This document shows positions 11,018-22,568 of a DNA stretch of 64,000 bases, one piece after another. The stretch covers positions 12,835,204-12,899,203 of the forward strand of contig CM025853.1 of the NCBI GenBank assembly GCA_003952965.2. Direction: 5' to 3'. A program made the position numbers and the translations under genes. The notes below the pieces were generated by a model. It had not been told where the DNA came from. It ran no database searches and saw only the letters and a list, made by a program, of their open reading frames with translations. This stretch comes from Morella rubra. Taxonomy: Eukaryota; Streptophyta; Magnoliopsida; Fagales; Myricaceae. The stretch's first letter is position 1; every line of letters begins with the position of its first letter.

Positions 11018-11449
11018 TAGCACGCGGAGCTGAAAATTCCAACCCCCTTTCGCCCGCGTCCCTCGCACAAGGCCGCGCACGCGGCGCTGGAAATTCCAGT
11101 GCCTGTCGAGACCTATTTTTAGCGACACAATTTTTTTGTCACGATAACACTTTTGGTGCGACGAATGTACAATTTCGTCGATAAAAACTATTTGTTTTAC
11201 CTTTTAAGCGACGAATAATATATTTGTCGCAAAAGAAGTATTTTTAGCGACAAAATTGAATAGTTGCTGATAAAGTCGTCGCTAAAATTGTCTTTTAGCG
11301 ACAAAATTGAGTAATCGCTTATAAAGTTGTCGCTAATTAAGTCTATAGCGACGAAACAATATTTATGTTGTAAAAATATAGTTTTAACTACGAAATTAAT
11401 TTCGTTACTGATAAATTCGTAGCTAAAGGGCAAATCTCTTGTAGTGGAC

Positions 11450-12300
11450 AGACAAGATGTTTACACTTTTGTTTTTTCTATTTACCAGATGTTTACAATC
11501 AAATCTGAATAATTGAGATGGAAAGCACGAGGAAGCAAGAATCATGTGGATCAGCAACGTTTGTTCCATTATTTTTTAAGAGTTTCATTCAGACAAAGAG
11601 TGATTAGAATTAGGAAAGCTGTCAATTATAATTATCACATGGGATGTCCGACGCGTGCGATCAAATTATCAAGCCAATTATGCGCTCGTACGTGATAGAT
11701 ACAGGGTGAATCATATATTATTCTAACTAGTACTTACCAAAAGAAGAAAGTTTAAACCAATAATTAAGATTTAATAGTGCCTAACCAAGCTCTAACCTCC
11801 ATCACCGAGCACGGGGAAACTCCTGAGGTCGGCGGTGTGCATGATCATCATCATCAAAGGAATAATTCATCAAGCCACTTACCTACAATAAAATTATATG
11901 AACTACAAGTATTAAAACAAAGGGTTAATCTTTTTCTACTACAAGTTTTGAGAAAAATTGTACTTTTTGTCACTTGAATATTGGAGTTCTGAAAGCATTC
12001 CACACTTAGGACTGTGCAATTTCGGTCGCAGTGGCACTTATGGCAATAACTACTACTGCCATCGGGTGGGCTAATTTCTTGATTTTGGCTACTACTACTA
12101 TTACTACTACTACTACTACCATTAGGTATAGTAACCGGCCTTTGGCAGTCGTGTTTTTAGTGGTGGCGAGAGGCGGTTACCGTGATCATTAATGGGCCCA
12201 ATTTTTTGCACTTTTTTAGCCATTGGCCCAATTTTTTTTAGTGGAAACTTAGTTGTAATGCCTTTTTTTCCCACTCGGTACATTTCAAAAATGATAAATT
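11450..12300. other. Intergenic, no gene seen
   Basis: ORFs at 11513-11695 and 11777-11977 have no family signature. A trinucleotide ACT tract runs about 12088-12119. No promoter or splice pattern supports a gene. Confidence 0.45.
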
Positions 12301-12567
12301 CATAACAAATTTTTTTTAAGGTAACGAGGAGAAACCCAACCCAACATTCCCACCCGAGTGGATCCACCTAACAGGTCAGTAAACTCCGGACCAATGCAGT
12401 CCCTAAGCCACACAGGCCAGGCCAGTCTGGCTTTGCTAGAGAGGTAGCTCTAAAGAATTGCTTGCATCTGAAAAAATTCGAATCTAAGACTTCAAGGGGA
12501 GCAAATCCCTAGACCCCAGGTCTTGACCACCCAGACCAACCCCTTGGGGTTAATCCATGACAAATTT
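12301..12567 (-). mobile_element. tRNA-derived SINE with 12-bp target duplication
   Basis: On the minus strand the element starts near 12555 and ends near 12313 in a short A-run (CCTTAAAAAAAA). An A-box-like TGGTCTGGGTGG maps to 12527-12538 and a B-box-like GATTCGAAT to 12476-12484, a normal RNA polymerase III spacing. The flanks repeat CATAACAAATTT (12301-12312) and CATGACAAATTT (12556-12567), 11 of 12 identical. About 240 bp with no coding sequence fits a plant SINE. The family name is not assigned. Confidence 0.8.
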
Positions 12568-12918
12568 AGCTAAAGTTGTTTTAGTATTTTTTTTTTGGGA
12601 CTTATTTATTACCAAATTAATAAATATTCTGAGCCAAATAAAATGTATAAAATAAACTACAAAATTTTAAAAAATAATAATTAAAAGGACATCTTAAAAG
12701 ATAGTATGATAAATCTTATCCAATAAACTCCAACATCAATAATTTTTTTTTAAAAAAAAAATAGTTTTAGCCATACCCACCAAAGTGGTGTCAGTATCTG
12801 AAAAAATCATCACAAATAAGTATTTTGGGCCACCGGCACCTTCACTGCCTTAGGACAGGTACCGAGAAATTGGTACTGGTAGTGGAAAATTGGAATTTTT
12901 CGGTTCCCTTACATAGCC

Positions 12919-13180
12919 CTACTCAAATTGTCAATTTTATTACATTTCATACCTCAACTTCCAATCGTTTTCACACAATTAATTTGGACGGAAATTACAA
13001 TTTTGGTTCAATGAAATGAAGACTTTAACCGCATATAAAATATAATTATAAAAAATATTAGAGTAAAATCATCATTTCACTGAACAAAAGTAGCAATTTC
13101 ACTCCAAATTAACGATGTGGGGTGTAAAGTGTAAACGGTTGCTAATTGAGGGACAATGTAACGAAATTGATAATTTTTAG
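12919..13180. mobile_element. MITE with long imperfect inverted ends
   Basis: The left arm (AAATTGTCAATTTTATTACA and on) matches the reverse complement of the right arm (TGTAACGAAATTGATAATTT), with homology continuing inward for about 50 bases. It is about 260 bp, AT-rich and non-coding. I did not find a reliable target duplication, so the superfamily stays open. Confidence 0.6.
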
Positions 13181-13433
13181 TGTAAAGTATCAAAACTCCA
13201 ATAGTCGGGGACAAAAAATATATTTAAGCCTTAATTTTAACTATGAATTTAATTTTGGTCTTTAATTTTCGTTTTAATTATAGGTAGTCTTGGGTATTAA
13301 ACATGTGTAGCAAAATAGTCCCAACAGTAAGATTTTGGTCCAAATGTTTAAGGAGTCTCACGTGGAACCCAATCGAGAGAGAAAGGGTATGTTGTCTATT
13401 TTGAGCTACACTACACTAACATAAATTAATATG

Positions 13434-13550
13434 TTTGAGCTAGTTAAAATTTTAGAATATGAGAGTTGGTGAAAAAATTGAAGAAAATGATGATTTGAAT
13501 TTATTTTTTATTTTTATTATAATGAAAATAAATTATTAGATGGAGAAGAG
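13434..13550. mobile_element. Fragment of a Tourist-like MITE
   Basis: Sequence such as GTTAAAATTTTAGAATATGA followed by a GGTGAAAAAATTGAAG stretch, then ATGAAAATAAATTATTAGATGG, resembles the body of the complete MITE at 41488-41693. Termini were not resolved. Confidence 0.4.
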
Positions 13551-13611
13551 AAAGATTATTTTGTAGTTATTATATTAGGACAAAATTGTGGCACACAGAC
13601 ACGTACTACAT

Positions 13612-13815
13612 ACCATGTCACTTGAACCCCTGAGTGTGTTCCTAATATACACTCTTAAGACCCATGCTGGCACTTGAGCTACTCAGGTGGGTCAAACCAC
13701 GTCACACCAACATAAATTAAGAAATACCATGTCACTTGAACCCCTGACTATACGCCTAATCCATACTCTCAAAAGAATCTCACTGCCACTTGAGCTAGCT
13801 AGTCGGGTGAGTTTA
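13612..13815 (-). mobile_element. Two tandem SINE-like heads (tRNA-related)
   Basis: Two copies lie head to tail on the minus strand, about 13612-13700 and 13726-13815. Each, read on the minus strand, has an A-box-like AGCTCAAGTG and about 45-50 bases later a B-box-like GGGGTTCAAGTGACA. The A-box of the second copy (TAGCTCAAGTGG) is identical to that of the SINE at 58399-58515. No A-tails are obvious, so these may be truncated or a dimeric SINE. Confidence 0.6.
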
Positions 13816-13819
13816 ATGC

Positions 13820-15980
13820 ACTTTACCACAATCAAGTAATTTATTTTCAACTAGTGGTTAGAACCTAACTATGATTAGGCATTCAACCGTTTTGTGGCTT
13901 GGGTACATCAAGTTGATCATCTAACACTTTGTCTTTTAGAGTTCCTTCTCAACGCACCTAAAGATAGTATCAAATAGTAGGTAAAACCTAGCTATGATAT
14001 CACATGGGCAGAGAATATTGGCATAGTAATAGGAAACTATTAGCCATGCCTCATGCATGCACTGAAGAATTCGATTTCTTTTAGGTACGTCCAATTCCTT
14101 TTTATCACATTCTTCTTTCAGACGGGTCCACCTAGCTAGCTAGTTGACCAATTATGAGTGATTGGTATCATAAACTTCCGCCCCTTCTGCGATAAATTCC
14201 TTTCAAATTTTAAACAATAGTGAACATTGAAAAATATGTGGTATTTATGGTACTAAACCCTCAAGTTTGGTAGCTGATAGGCCAAAGGAAAGAATTTTTT
14301 TTTTTTTTTAAAAACCCTAAGATATCTAGCTCCTGGAATTACGGGACCACGACATGAAGATGGAGCTCTCATGAGTAGTACCATATATGACGTTTCTGGG
14401 TCGGGATCTGCAAACCCAAGCATGTTCTCATATGTCTTTATCTAACTTCTACCCCCACATGCACCATTACATGTGCTTTTATTTTTTGTTTAATCCTTTT
14501 CATCAGTTGTTCTTATCTAATTATTTTTCAGGATTTTTTAATATTTTTATAAATTTTTACATCATCCAATTTCTTTAGTGACCGAACCAAAGACTGACAG
14601 AGGGAGGACTAGAATGAATAAATAACTAAAATCTTGAACCGGAAGATTCCTAAAATTTTAAAAATTTTGATAGAATTGGGTATAATTATGTAGATTAGAG
14701 TTTTATAAGTTTTTCTGTAAAAGTTAAAATTTTTTAAGATATTTAATTTTTATTGGAGTTTTTAAAAGGTATAGGATATTTGACATAATTTTTTAATAAA
14801 AAAGTCTTATTTCTAGGTTATTTAAAATACATAATTTTATAAAAAATTTTAACATCCTATTTTCCTTTACTTTTTTTGGGATAATATTATGGAGGAGAGA
14901 TTATTAGTTTCTCATCTCGGTCCTACACGATAACGAGCTAGGAGTGTGCTATATATGCGGAGATTTTAGAAAGAAAGAAAAAAAGTATATATACGGTCGC
15001 GGAGATGTTTAGTCATCTCATAAGCCGTTCCCCCCTGCAAACGTTGCGGAGGTTTCTTATTGGAAAGCTTCCGGGCCATACAGTAAATTGTAGCCGTTAT
15101 AAAAAAAATAGACTTACAGGTGAGACAAGGAAATATTATTGAAAATATACACGTACGAACTTGAATTATTAAGTTTCATAATATGTAATATTTGTACGAT
15201 AAAGTGATCGATATAATTGTAACTGGACCTAAACACTTATATGATAAATAATTTTGACCTTATATATGATATTGTCTTAATTACTTATCATGTTAATCCC
15301 TGTATACCAGCTCCAAGTTTCTCTATTTAAAAATATAACTATATATACCAGCTGTAAATTTATTTATAATTATCATAAGATCTAACATCATGTATGTGCT
15401 CCTAATCACTCTTGTTTGATTAGTTGCAACGCCCGAATCAAGAAAGCCTCAACCATGATTCCTATAGTTTGTGCAATTACCTCAAAACCCCTGCAATTTG
15501 TGCTTCTATGAGTTACAAATCATCCCTCCCGGCCTCCCCCAAAGACAAATTGTAATTCCAAGAGAGAGAGATTCCGTCCGCCAGCTAGAAAAAGAGTAGA
15601 CCAATGATTGGTCTTTTTCTTCCACTTACCTTCTTTATCGGCCATTCCAGCTTACATCCTTGGCAAGAGAGGCAAGTGTCAGTGTCATGTCAGAAATATG
15701 AGAAAAAAATTACATAAAGTTTCAAGTAAAACGATGATGTATTTTCCCTACCCAACAAATCTCTGTTTTTAAGTATTTTCCTTGATAGTCTCTGCACTAA
15801 TCAAATACTCTAATAACCTAACACTGCCAAATTGCCATATCAAAGAAGCGTGTAATAGTCCCCCCTCACCCTCCTCGTGGGCTAGCTATCAAAAAAGCAA
15901 TTCCCCTCGCAAGAGGTTTGTATGGCAAACCCCAACCTCCCCATGTTACAAGTTCACCTTTGTCTGTCCCCACGTTCCCG
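13820..15980. other. Intergenic region upstream of the TAG gene
   Basis: No coding sequence is recognised. ORFs at 14387-14578 and 15782-16141 have no motif, and the latter covers the promoter and leader of the downstream gene. AT-rich tracts dominate 14640-14880. A pyrimidine-rich stretch near 15990-16040 belongs to the TAG leader. Confidence 0.5.
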
Positions 15981-15987
15981 GCCCCTT

Positions 15988-15994
15988 TATAAAA
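15988..15994 (+). promoter_or_regulatory. TATA box of the TAG-family gene
   Basis: TATAAAA lies 149 bases before the start codon at 16143, after a GC-richer stretch. It is followed by a C/T-rich leader typical of plant 5' UTRs. The transcription start would be expected near 16020. Confidence 0.65.
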
Positions 15995-16142
15995 CCCCAC
16001 ATCCCTCCCCTACCCTCTCCTCCCACTGCATCAACTCCATCTTTGTGCCATTTCTTATACAGCTCAAAACAACCAAAAAGATCTTCTTTCTTTCTCGACT
16101 CCATCCATTTCCAAACTTCTCCACCCATAACGCCGTTGTAAA

Positions 16143-18020
16143 ATGTGCAGCTCAAACGCCAAAGTGACCATTGGCATAGATGTCAGCCCAGTCCCCATAG
16201 AGTCTCGAATTAATGGTAGACCGGTCCTTCAACCTACCTGCAATCGTGTTCCTACCCTAGAGAGGCGTACTGCTGTAAAGAAAGTCGCCCCAGCATCTTG
16301 CCCTCCTCCTCCACTTCCAATTTCTGCTACTAGTCCTAGGACCAAAGCTTTGTTGACACCTCCAATTTCTCCAAAGTCAAAATCACCACGACCACCTGCA
16401 ATAAAGCGAGGGAATGACACCAACGGCTTGAGCTTGAGTGCTGATAAGATTGTCATTCCAAAAAGTACCGTCAAAACTCCGATTTTAGATAGGAAGAAGT
16501 CGAAAAGTTTCAAGGGTACGTATGGTGATGGAGCTCATGTGAATTGTTGGGCTTCTCCTCCTGTCGAGGCGTCCTTGAGTTACTCTTCATCTTTGATCAC
16601 TGAGTCACCCGGAAGCATAGCTGCGGTGAGAAGGGAACAGGTGGCGTTGCAGCAGGCGCAAAGAAAGATGCGAATCGCCCATTATGGAAGATCAAAGTCG
16701 GCCAAGTTTGAGAATGTTGTTGCCTTTGATTCTCCAACTAATATGACAACAAAGTCCTCTGAAGAAGAGAAAAGATGCAGTTTTATCACGCCCAATTCAG
16801 GTTTGTAATATCCTTTATCTTTCATATATATATGTGCTTTGGTTTCCTTCTCGAAGATTCTTTTCTATAAATCATGAAAATGGAACGAATTTGCTAAACA
16901 ATATTTCGTTTTCAACCGTAGATCCCATCTATGTTGCTTACCACGACAAAGAATGGGGTGTTCCTGTCCATAACGACAAGTAAGCCTCTCTGTTCCTCTC
17001 TCCTTTCTCTTACAATTCTCCCACGCATTCACGGATACATGGCAACTCACACGTATTCTATGATGATTTGTCAATTAGGATGTTGTTCGAATTGCTCGTC
17101 TTAAGTGGCGCTCAGGTTGGTTCAGATTGGACCTCAATCCTGAAAAAACGCCAAAATTTCAGGTTGGGTTTTGCTTCTCTAAGCTGACAAAATCCCGGAG
17201 TTGATTGATTGTCGTCTCATAAGACTAACGTATAGGGGAATTTTTCTTTATGCAGGAATGCATTTTCAGGATTTGATGCAGAAACTGTTGCCAACTTCAA
17301 TGATAAACAAATGATGTCTATCAGTTCAGAATATGGCATCGATATAAGCCGAGTTAGGGGCGTTGTCGACAACTCTAACCGAATTCTGGAGGTATAATTA
17401 AGGCAATATCACTCATTCTAGCAAAAGCATCAAACCTCGCAAACAGGATTTCTGACCTTGCAGCACAGAAAAAGCAATTTTGCCTAGTCTAAAATTATCT
17501 TTTCAAGTAGGAAAAGACAAATTGAAATGCTCATTCCTGCAGTACATCACTTGATTGTCACCGAGTTATTAGGCTTTTTTCCCATTTTCAAGCAGCCTAG
17601 CTCCAAGACTTCTGATTTTAACAGCAGGCCCCACAAGGCCTGTTTGTCACATTTTTAACCATTAATGTGTTTTTTTCCTGGTTACTAATTAAAATGTTTG
17701 GTTTCATGCAAATTGTGCTGTCACAGATTAAGAGGGAGTTTGGATCATTTGACAAATATGTTTGGGGCTTTGTGAATCACAAGCCAATCTCCACTCAGTA
17801 CAAGACAGGCCACAAAATCCCGGTGAAGACATCAAAGTCGGAGACCATTAGCAAAGACATGGTCAGGAGGGGTTTTAGGTTCGTTGGTCCTACCGTGGTT
17901 CATTCGTTTATGCAATCTGCAGGTCTCACTAATGACCACTTGATGACTTGCCATAGACACCTCCAATGTTCCTTGATGGCAGTAGCCCGCGGCCATCCGA
18001 CAACAGAACCGGCTCTATAG
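16143..18020 (+). CDS. DNA-3-methyladenine glycosylase I (TAG) family protein, 5 exons, 409 aa
   Basis: Exons: 16143-16800, 16922-16979, 17079-17162, 17256-17391, 17727-18020. All introns are GT-AG and all junctions keep frame. The family excises 3-methyladenine from alkylated DNA as the first step of base excision repair. The first about 210 residues are a Pro/Ser/Lys-rich, probably disordered N-terminal extension typical of plant members. The HhH-type glycosylase domain follows: DPIYVAYHDKEWGVPV, LLVLSGAQVGSDWTS, FGSFDKYVWGFVNHKP, RRGFRFVGPTVVHSFMQSAG, NDHLMTCHRH. His of AYHD and the H-x3-C of NDHLMTC match zinc ligands of E. coli Tag. The Cys before DPIY may be the fourth. The Trp of GSDW matches the base-stacking Trp46. 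The position of E. coli Glu38 is Ser (VLSGAQ). No organelle signal is obvious and a nuclear site is likely. Family assignment is firm; substrate is inferred. Confidence 0.93.
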
Positions 18021-21000
18021 ACCCGACCCGAGTGACATCGAAGAATAACCAAAATAACAATCTACGTGTGGTCAAAACATGTATAATTAAGGATGCAAAA
18101 TGCATAGATTGCTAACTACATTTTACTGTGAAAGATTTGCTGCAGATAGAGTTACTGGTTGTGATTTTGTGAGACGCTGTGAAATTTTTTAACGACAGTG
18201 TGTTTCTTGTGGGTGTGTTTGATCAAATAGAAAGTTGGATGAGATTGATTAGTAGAGAGTATAGAAAGGTGTAGGAATATGGTGTGATGTGAAGGTGCGA
18301 GGCCAAGGTGACAGGCAGCATGTGCACGTCCATGTGCTTGTGCAATTGGGAGGCAACGGCATGTGTTGGTGTCAGTTTGCTTTTATTCCATGTGACCATG
18401 GATCAGACTTCGCATTATTTTGGTTTCCTTTAACAGCCTGTGTGTGGGATTCTCTCGTAGACGCCAGAAGGAAAGTAGGACCACCTTCCTTCGCTCTTGC
18501 TTTGGTGATGGAACAGTTGTACTTTTCTAACCTTCTTTTGTGTTTGGGGGAGTATTGTATCTTACTGTCATGGATTTGGTGTGCTGTTTTATACATTTGT
18601 CATGGTGCTAATGTACTGTTTGTGCTTAATAACATATACTAAGATTTTAAGAGTATATTCTCCACATGCCCACCTCCGTTCTGAAACTATTCCTAATTCG
18701 GTCCCTTCTTGGCTCTTGTCACTCTTCTTTCCTTAAAGGGCCGATGATGTTAGGACATTAAACAAACAAAAATTTAGGAATGATTGTATTATTTTAAGTT
18801 TTAAATTATTAATTTTGTTGCATTGCGTTTTCAAATAATCAAAAATTTATTAATGTGTTGTTATAATTAAATTTGTAGTAGCTAAGATTTTTTTGACAAA
18901 TTCTACCCTTTTTTCTAAGAAAAGTAGTGAAAAAATAGAATGATTGTATTAAGACTCGGCGTATCGCAGAGAGGCAAGACTCCAAACAAATTTATGAATG
19001 AATTCTTATAATTAATCGAGCTCCTTTTATTATAGGTTTTATTCTAACAACTGGCTGACCATGGGCCGTGCTAATAGAATTTAATTACAACCCAGCCCGT
19101 TAACTACTTGGGCTCACTCCAGCTGACTCCTCACGTGCACTTCACTTACTCAGACACGCATTTTTCAGACAGGCTGTTGCCTTCACGACCTATAATTTTG
19201 CATCTTCAAACTTTTATTATTATTACAAAAATTATTTTCTTGTTACTTTTTCACTCATTATTATAAATTATTTTATCAACTCTTATAAATTATTTTATTT
19301 TATTTACTAACTTTCGTACCTAAAATTTTAACCACCTTAAAATTTTAACACTCAAATACACTAACTTAAGTCCTGTTACTTTCATTTTTTAAATAGATTT
19401 AATTGTAAATTCAGTTTCTATAAGATCACGTTTTGACCAAAAGAAAAAAAGTTATATATATATATATATCTACAGTAACAGTTTTGACAAATTAATCTCT
19501 ACAGTCTCATGTTAGCACTGACATGTTAAGAATAACAAATTGAAAATGAAAAAAAAAATTAAAACGAATTAAACAATACAAAAATAACACTCAGGAAAAC
19601 AAAAAACGAAACTAAATTATTAAGAAAAAAAGAAATAGAATATAACAAATGATATATACAAATCTAACGAAAAACAAAAAAAACAAAATAAAAAAAAGTT
19701 GTTTGGGACGGTACCCTGATTTTTTAAATGTAATTCTTTTTGTTCGGGTATTCTACATAGGCTTTTTTGTTGTGCTTAATCTTATTTTCATTTATTTGTT
19801 TACTCTTTTTGTGCTTTATGGCATTTTTTGTTATACTTTTATTATATTATTATTTGTGGTTATATTTATACTTTGGGGGTTTAATTTTTGTTTTTGATTC
19901 TATTGTGTTTCATTTATTTATCTGTTTTTTGTTAAGGTTTTGTCTCCTAAGTACAATTCCACGTCTATCCAAGTACTTTTCATTTATTATACATGGACAA
20001 CATTAATTGATATGGGTCCATCTTTTGTGCTTATTTCTCTATTTACACAGTGTAATTTAGACAATAAATTATAAAAAATCCTAATCTAATGTTACATATC
20101 ATACTTTTAAACATGGCATAGCATTCAGACAAACAAAACAAACAATTTGCAAAGAAAAACATTCAAATAGCAGTAACCCAACAAATTAGTCGAAGAATAA
20201 TAACCCAACAGATTATTCAATCCATCTCTCCAATTATTGAAACTGAACAAAAATCGCAAAATTATTAACATGATTAGAATGAAAAACTGATTGCTTGCTC
20301 ACGAGTTTTTACTAAATTTCGCACACCCGTAAAAGTCTACGGCCTGGTTCCTTCCCATCATGCATGCTTGGCCTCGGTTGAGCTGTCACTCCACACTCGC
20401 ATAAAAAGGGTTAGGCCGGAGCTCTGAATGTCACGGCCACTGCTTGCGTATGCTCTTCATAACACAATTGACCAACTAGAGAATATTGAAATGGATGCAA
20501 TTGAACTCAAGTCGCGAGACTCGATTTACCACAATTTCCAGAGAGAGTTGAGGGTTGATATCTTTTTGGGAGGAAGATTGTGTTAAATTGAGTGTTGTTG
20601 TGGAGAAGGTTTCCCCCATTGATGTTGTATTTTTAAATATAGGTCCCAATATATTGAGATGACGTTTTTTTAAACCAGGTGGCATGAAATACATTAACTG
20701 GCATTATATTTAATTAATTTCAATCTAATAGGTAAATGGTCAATTAACAGAACACGTATCTGTTTGTAATTAGTGATGACGTATTACCGTTTGCCATATT
20801 GGAGTTTTTCCATCTATAAGGTCCAAGGATATCACCAGTTGATGGAATAACCATTTCAAGATAGAAGAATTTTCATAAAAACTAGTTTGGGACAAAATAA
20901 GCCTTAGAGGCCAATATGATATTCGACTATACCCCTACGGATTAGCTCACTAATTATGTCTTGCACCATCAAATTACGAAATCAATGTCATTTTAAGAGC

Positions 21001-21189
21001 ATTAATTATTAAGTTTTTTCCATTAAATTATTGAACTATCAAAATTTACGATGGATGCTCTAAAAAAAATATAAAAGTTAAAATCGTGTAACATGTATTA
21101 TGAATAAATAGTGTGGATGATTTTGACCCACCATATTTGAGAATATATATTAACGAATTTTCATAATTGGAAAGCCCAATCCAAACAAC
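18021..21189. other. TAG 3' flank and intergenic, no further gene seen
   Basis: The first about 600 bases are probably TAG 3' UTR and flank. A 117-codon ORF at 18289-18642 has no motif and I reject it. A (TA)n tract lies near 19451-19468. The segment 19985-20090 is a diverged copy of the AT-rich repeat at 8229-8585. An RY-type CATGCATGC sits near 20361. The 19650-20006 ORFs are T-rich low-complexity translation. Confidence 0.5.
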
Positions 21190-21378
21190 TTCGGAGGTGT
21201 TTGTTTGCCAAAATTTTGGAGAATATTCCCGAAATTTTGGGAATCATTCCTTTATTGAGATTTATTGAGGTTCGTGAAAAGTGAAGTGTGTATGTGTAAA
21301 AGTTAAAAATTTTGGAGTGTGTTTGTTTTGTTGGAAATTTTGATGCCCCAAAATATTGGGGAAACAAACACCCCCTTC
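21190..21378. mobile_element. Tourist-like MITE, 183 bp, TTC target duplication
   Basis: The left end GGAGGTGTTTGTTTGCCAAA (21193 on) and the right end, read inverted, GGGGGTGTTTGTTTCCCCAA (ends 21375) form the terminal inverted repeats. They are flanked by TTC on both sides (21190-21192 and 21376-21378). A 3-bp duplication with GG-G-TGTTTG ends fits PIF/Harbinger-derived MITEs. It lies about 1.2 kb upstream of the NUA start codon. Confidence 0.8.
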
Positions 21379-22325
21379 ATAGTACCGACGCCAAAAAGTC
21401 ATATTTCATAACGTATCATAACGTAGAAAGACGTTTTCCTAATCATTTAGGGGGTGATTTGTAGTGCCGGAAGACGACGATCTGCATGTACTTATATGAA
21501 AGCTCGAGGCCGAGGCACAGACGCGGGCCAAGTCCAAGAAAAACAGAGGAATTCCACCGCCTTAGATATTAGAGAGTCTAGAGACTAGAAGCTAAGCAGA
21601 GTATCACTTTCTTTTTGGTTTTCTGAATTAATAAAAATTGTGTTTCAATAATAAAAGAATATTGAGAATTTAATAACAGATGTTTCATCATATAATGATT
21701 TTTTTTTATTAAAATTTGATAAAAATAAAGAGAGAAAACTTAACTGAATTTTTTAACAAAAACTAAAAATTAGTTAAAAAATAAAGAGAAAAAAAATTTG
21801 ATGAATTTTTTTTCTATAGAATTTGTTAAAAATAAAAAACAGAAAAATTTACTATATATATATTTTTATTTATTTATTTAGTTTTAAAATTTTAGTAAAA
21901 TTTTGTTAAAATTTTATGTTAGTGTTAAAAATCAGGTGGTATTAAAATAGGTGAATGAGTGATAAAAATAAAAATAAAATTTTAAAAATATACTTGATAA
22001 AAATAAAATTTTAATGAAATTTTATTAAAATTTTTACTTGTCACACAGTCTTTTTGTTTTGTTATGAAAATCTATGTTTGGATTGTTTTCAAAGCGTTTT
22101 TAAAAATTTCTCACCATCACTTTTCATCAATTTCAATACTTTTTCATCAATCTCAATAATTTTTTACATATTTTTTATTAATTTTAAAAAATTTACGTTA
22201 TTTCCAAAAAAAACATAAACATCATATCCAAACCAAACATAACCTTTACTTTTTTAAGAATAATATTTTTGATTCTACCGGCCATCGTTAAATACACACC
22301 CAGCTTTGAAGAGAGAAAAACGAGA
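21379..22325. other. Intergenic region upstream of NUA
   Basis: This is very AT-rich with no coding sequence. It contains a Tourist-like MITE at about 22072-22244. The core promoter of NUA probably lies in the last few hundred bases, but I see no convincing TATA box. Confidence 0.45.
22072..22244. mobile_element. Tourist-like MITE upstream of NUA
   Basis: The left end CTATGTTTGGATTG and the right end, inverted, GTTATGTTTGGTTTGG are terminal inverted repeats of an about 170-bp AT-rich unit. The interior is the inverted version of sequence at about 650-810. No clear target duplication was found. Confidence 0.55.
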
Positions 22326-22507
22326 GAGTTCCGTTTAACCCGTAGGGCTTTTTTTCTGAAGCGTTCCTTCCCTTCAAATTAATTCCCTTTTCCCTCTTCG
22401 TTTCCCTTACTCTCACGAGTTCCGTTTAACCCGTAGGGCTCTTTTTCTGAAGCGTCCCTTCCCTTCAAATTAATTCCCTTTTCCCTTACTCTTACTTGAT
22501 ACTGTCC
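22326..22507 (+). repeat. 91-bp tandem duplication in the NUA leader/promoter
   Basis: Unit one is about 22326-22416 and unit two about 22417-22507. Both carry GAGTTCCGTTTAACCCGTAG, then CTGAAGCGT, then TCCCTTCAAATTAATTCCC. The two copies are close in sequence, so the duplication is fairly recent. It ends 61 bases before the NUA start codon and so falls in the 5' UTR or the core promoter. It has no ATG in frame with the main ORF. Confidence 0.85.
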
Positions 22508-22568
22508 GATTTCTCTCCTTCTCTCTCCCGCCGATCGTTGCGATTGGGGAGGGTATTGAATTCTCAAA

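Larger units (their letters stand above)
9403..11449. mobile_element. Non-autonomous CACTA (En/Spm) transposon, 2041 bp plus target duplication
   Basis: The left end is CACTACAACAAATT (9406 on). The right end, read inward on the minus strand, is CACTACAAGAGATT (ends at 11446). Both ends are flanked by GAC (9403-9405 and 11447-11449), the 3-bp duplication expected of CACTA elements. Subterminal repeats are clear: three copies of a GTCGCAAAAATGCTTGTT-like motif on the left (about 9655-9760) and repeated AGCGACAAAATTGA motifs on the right (about 11240-11330). No transposase ORF is present. The longest internal ORF (10255-10449, 64 aa) has no motif. Mobility would require transposase in trans. 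The intact ends and target duplication argue for a fairly young insertion. Confidence 0.9.

Noticed and set aside
15782-16141. 119-aa ORF upstream of TAG
   Set aside because: It spans the TATA box and pyrimidine-rich leader, and the protein is low-complexity Pro/Ser.
18289-18642. 117-aa plus-strand ORF after the TAG stop codon
   Set aside because: No motif or homologue is recognised, composition is unlike neighbouring genes, and the position fits 3' UTR or flank.
19649-20006. Hydrophobic ORFs suggesting membrane proteins
   Set aside because: T-rich DNA translates as Phe/Leu/Ile runs in several frames. No motif or gene structure.
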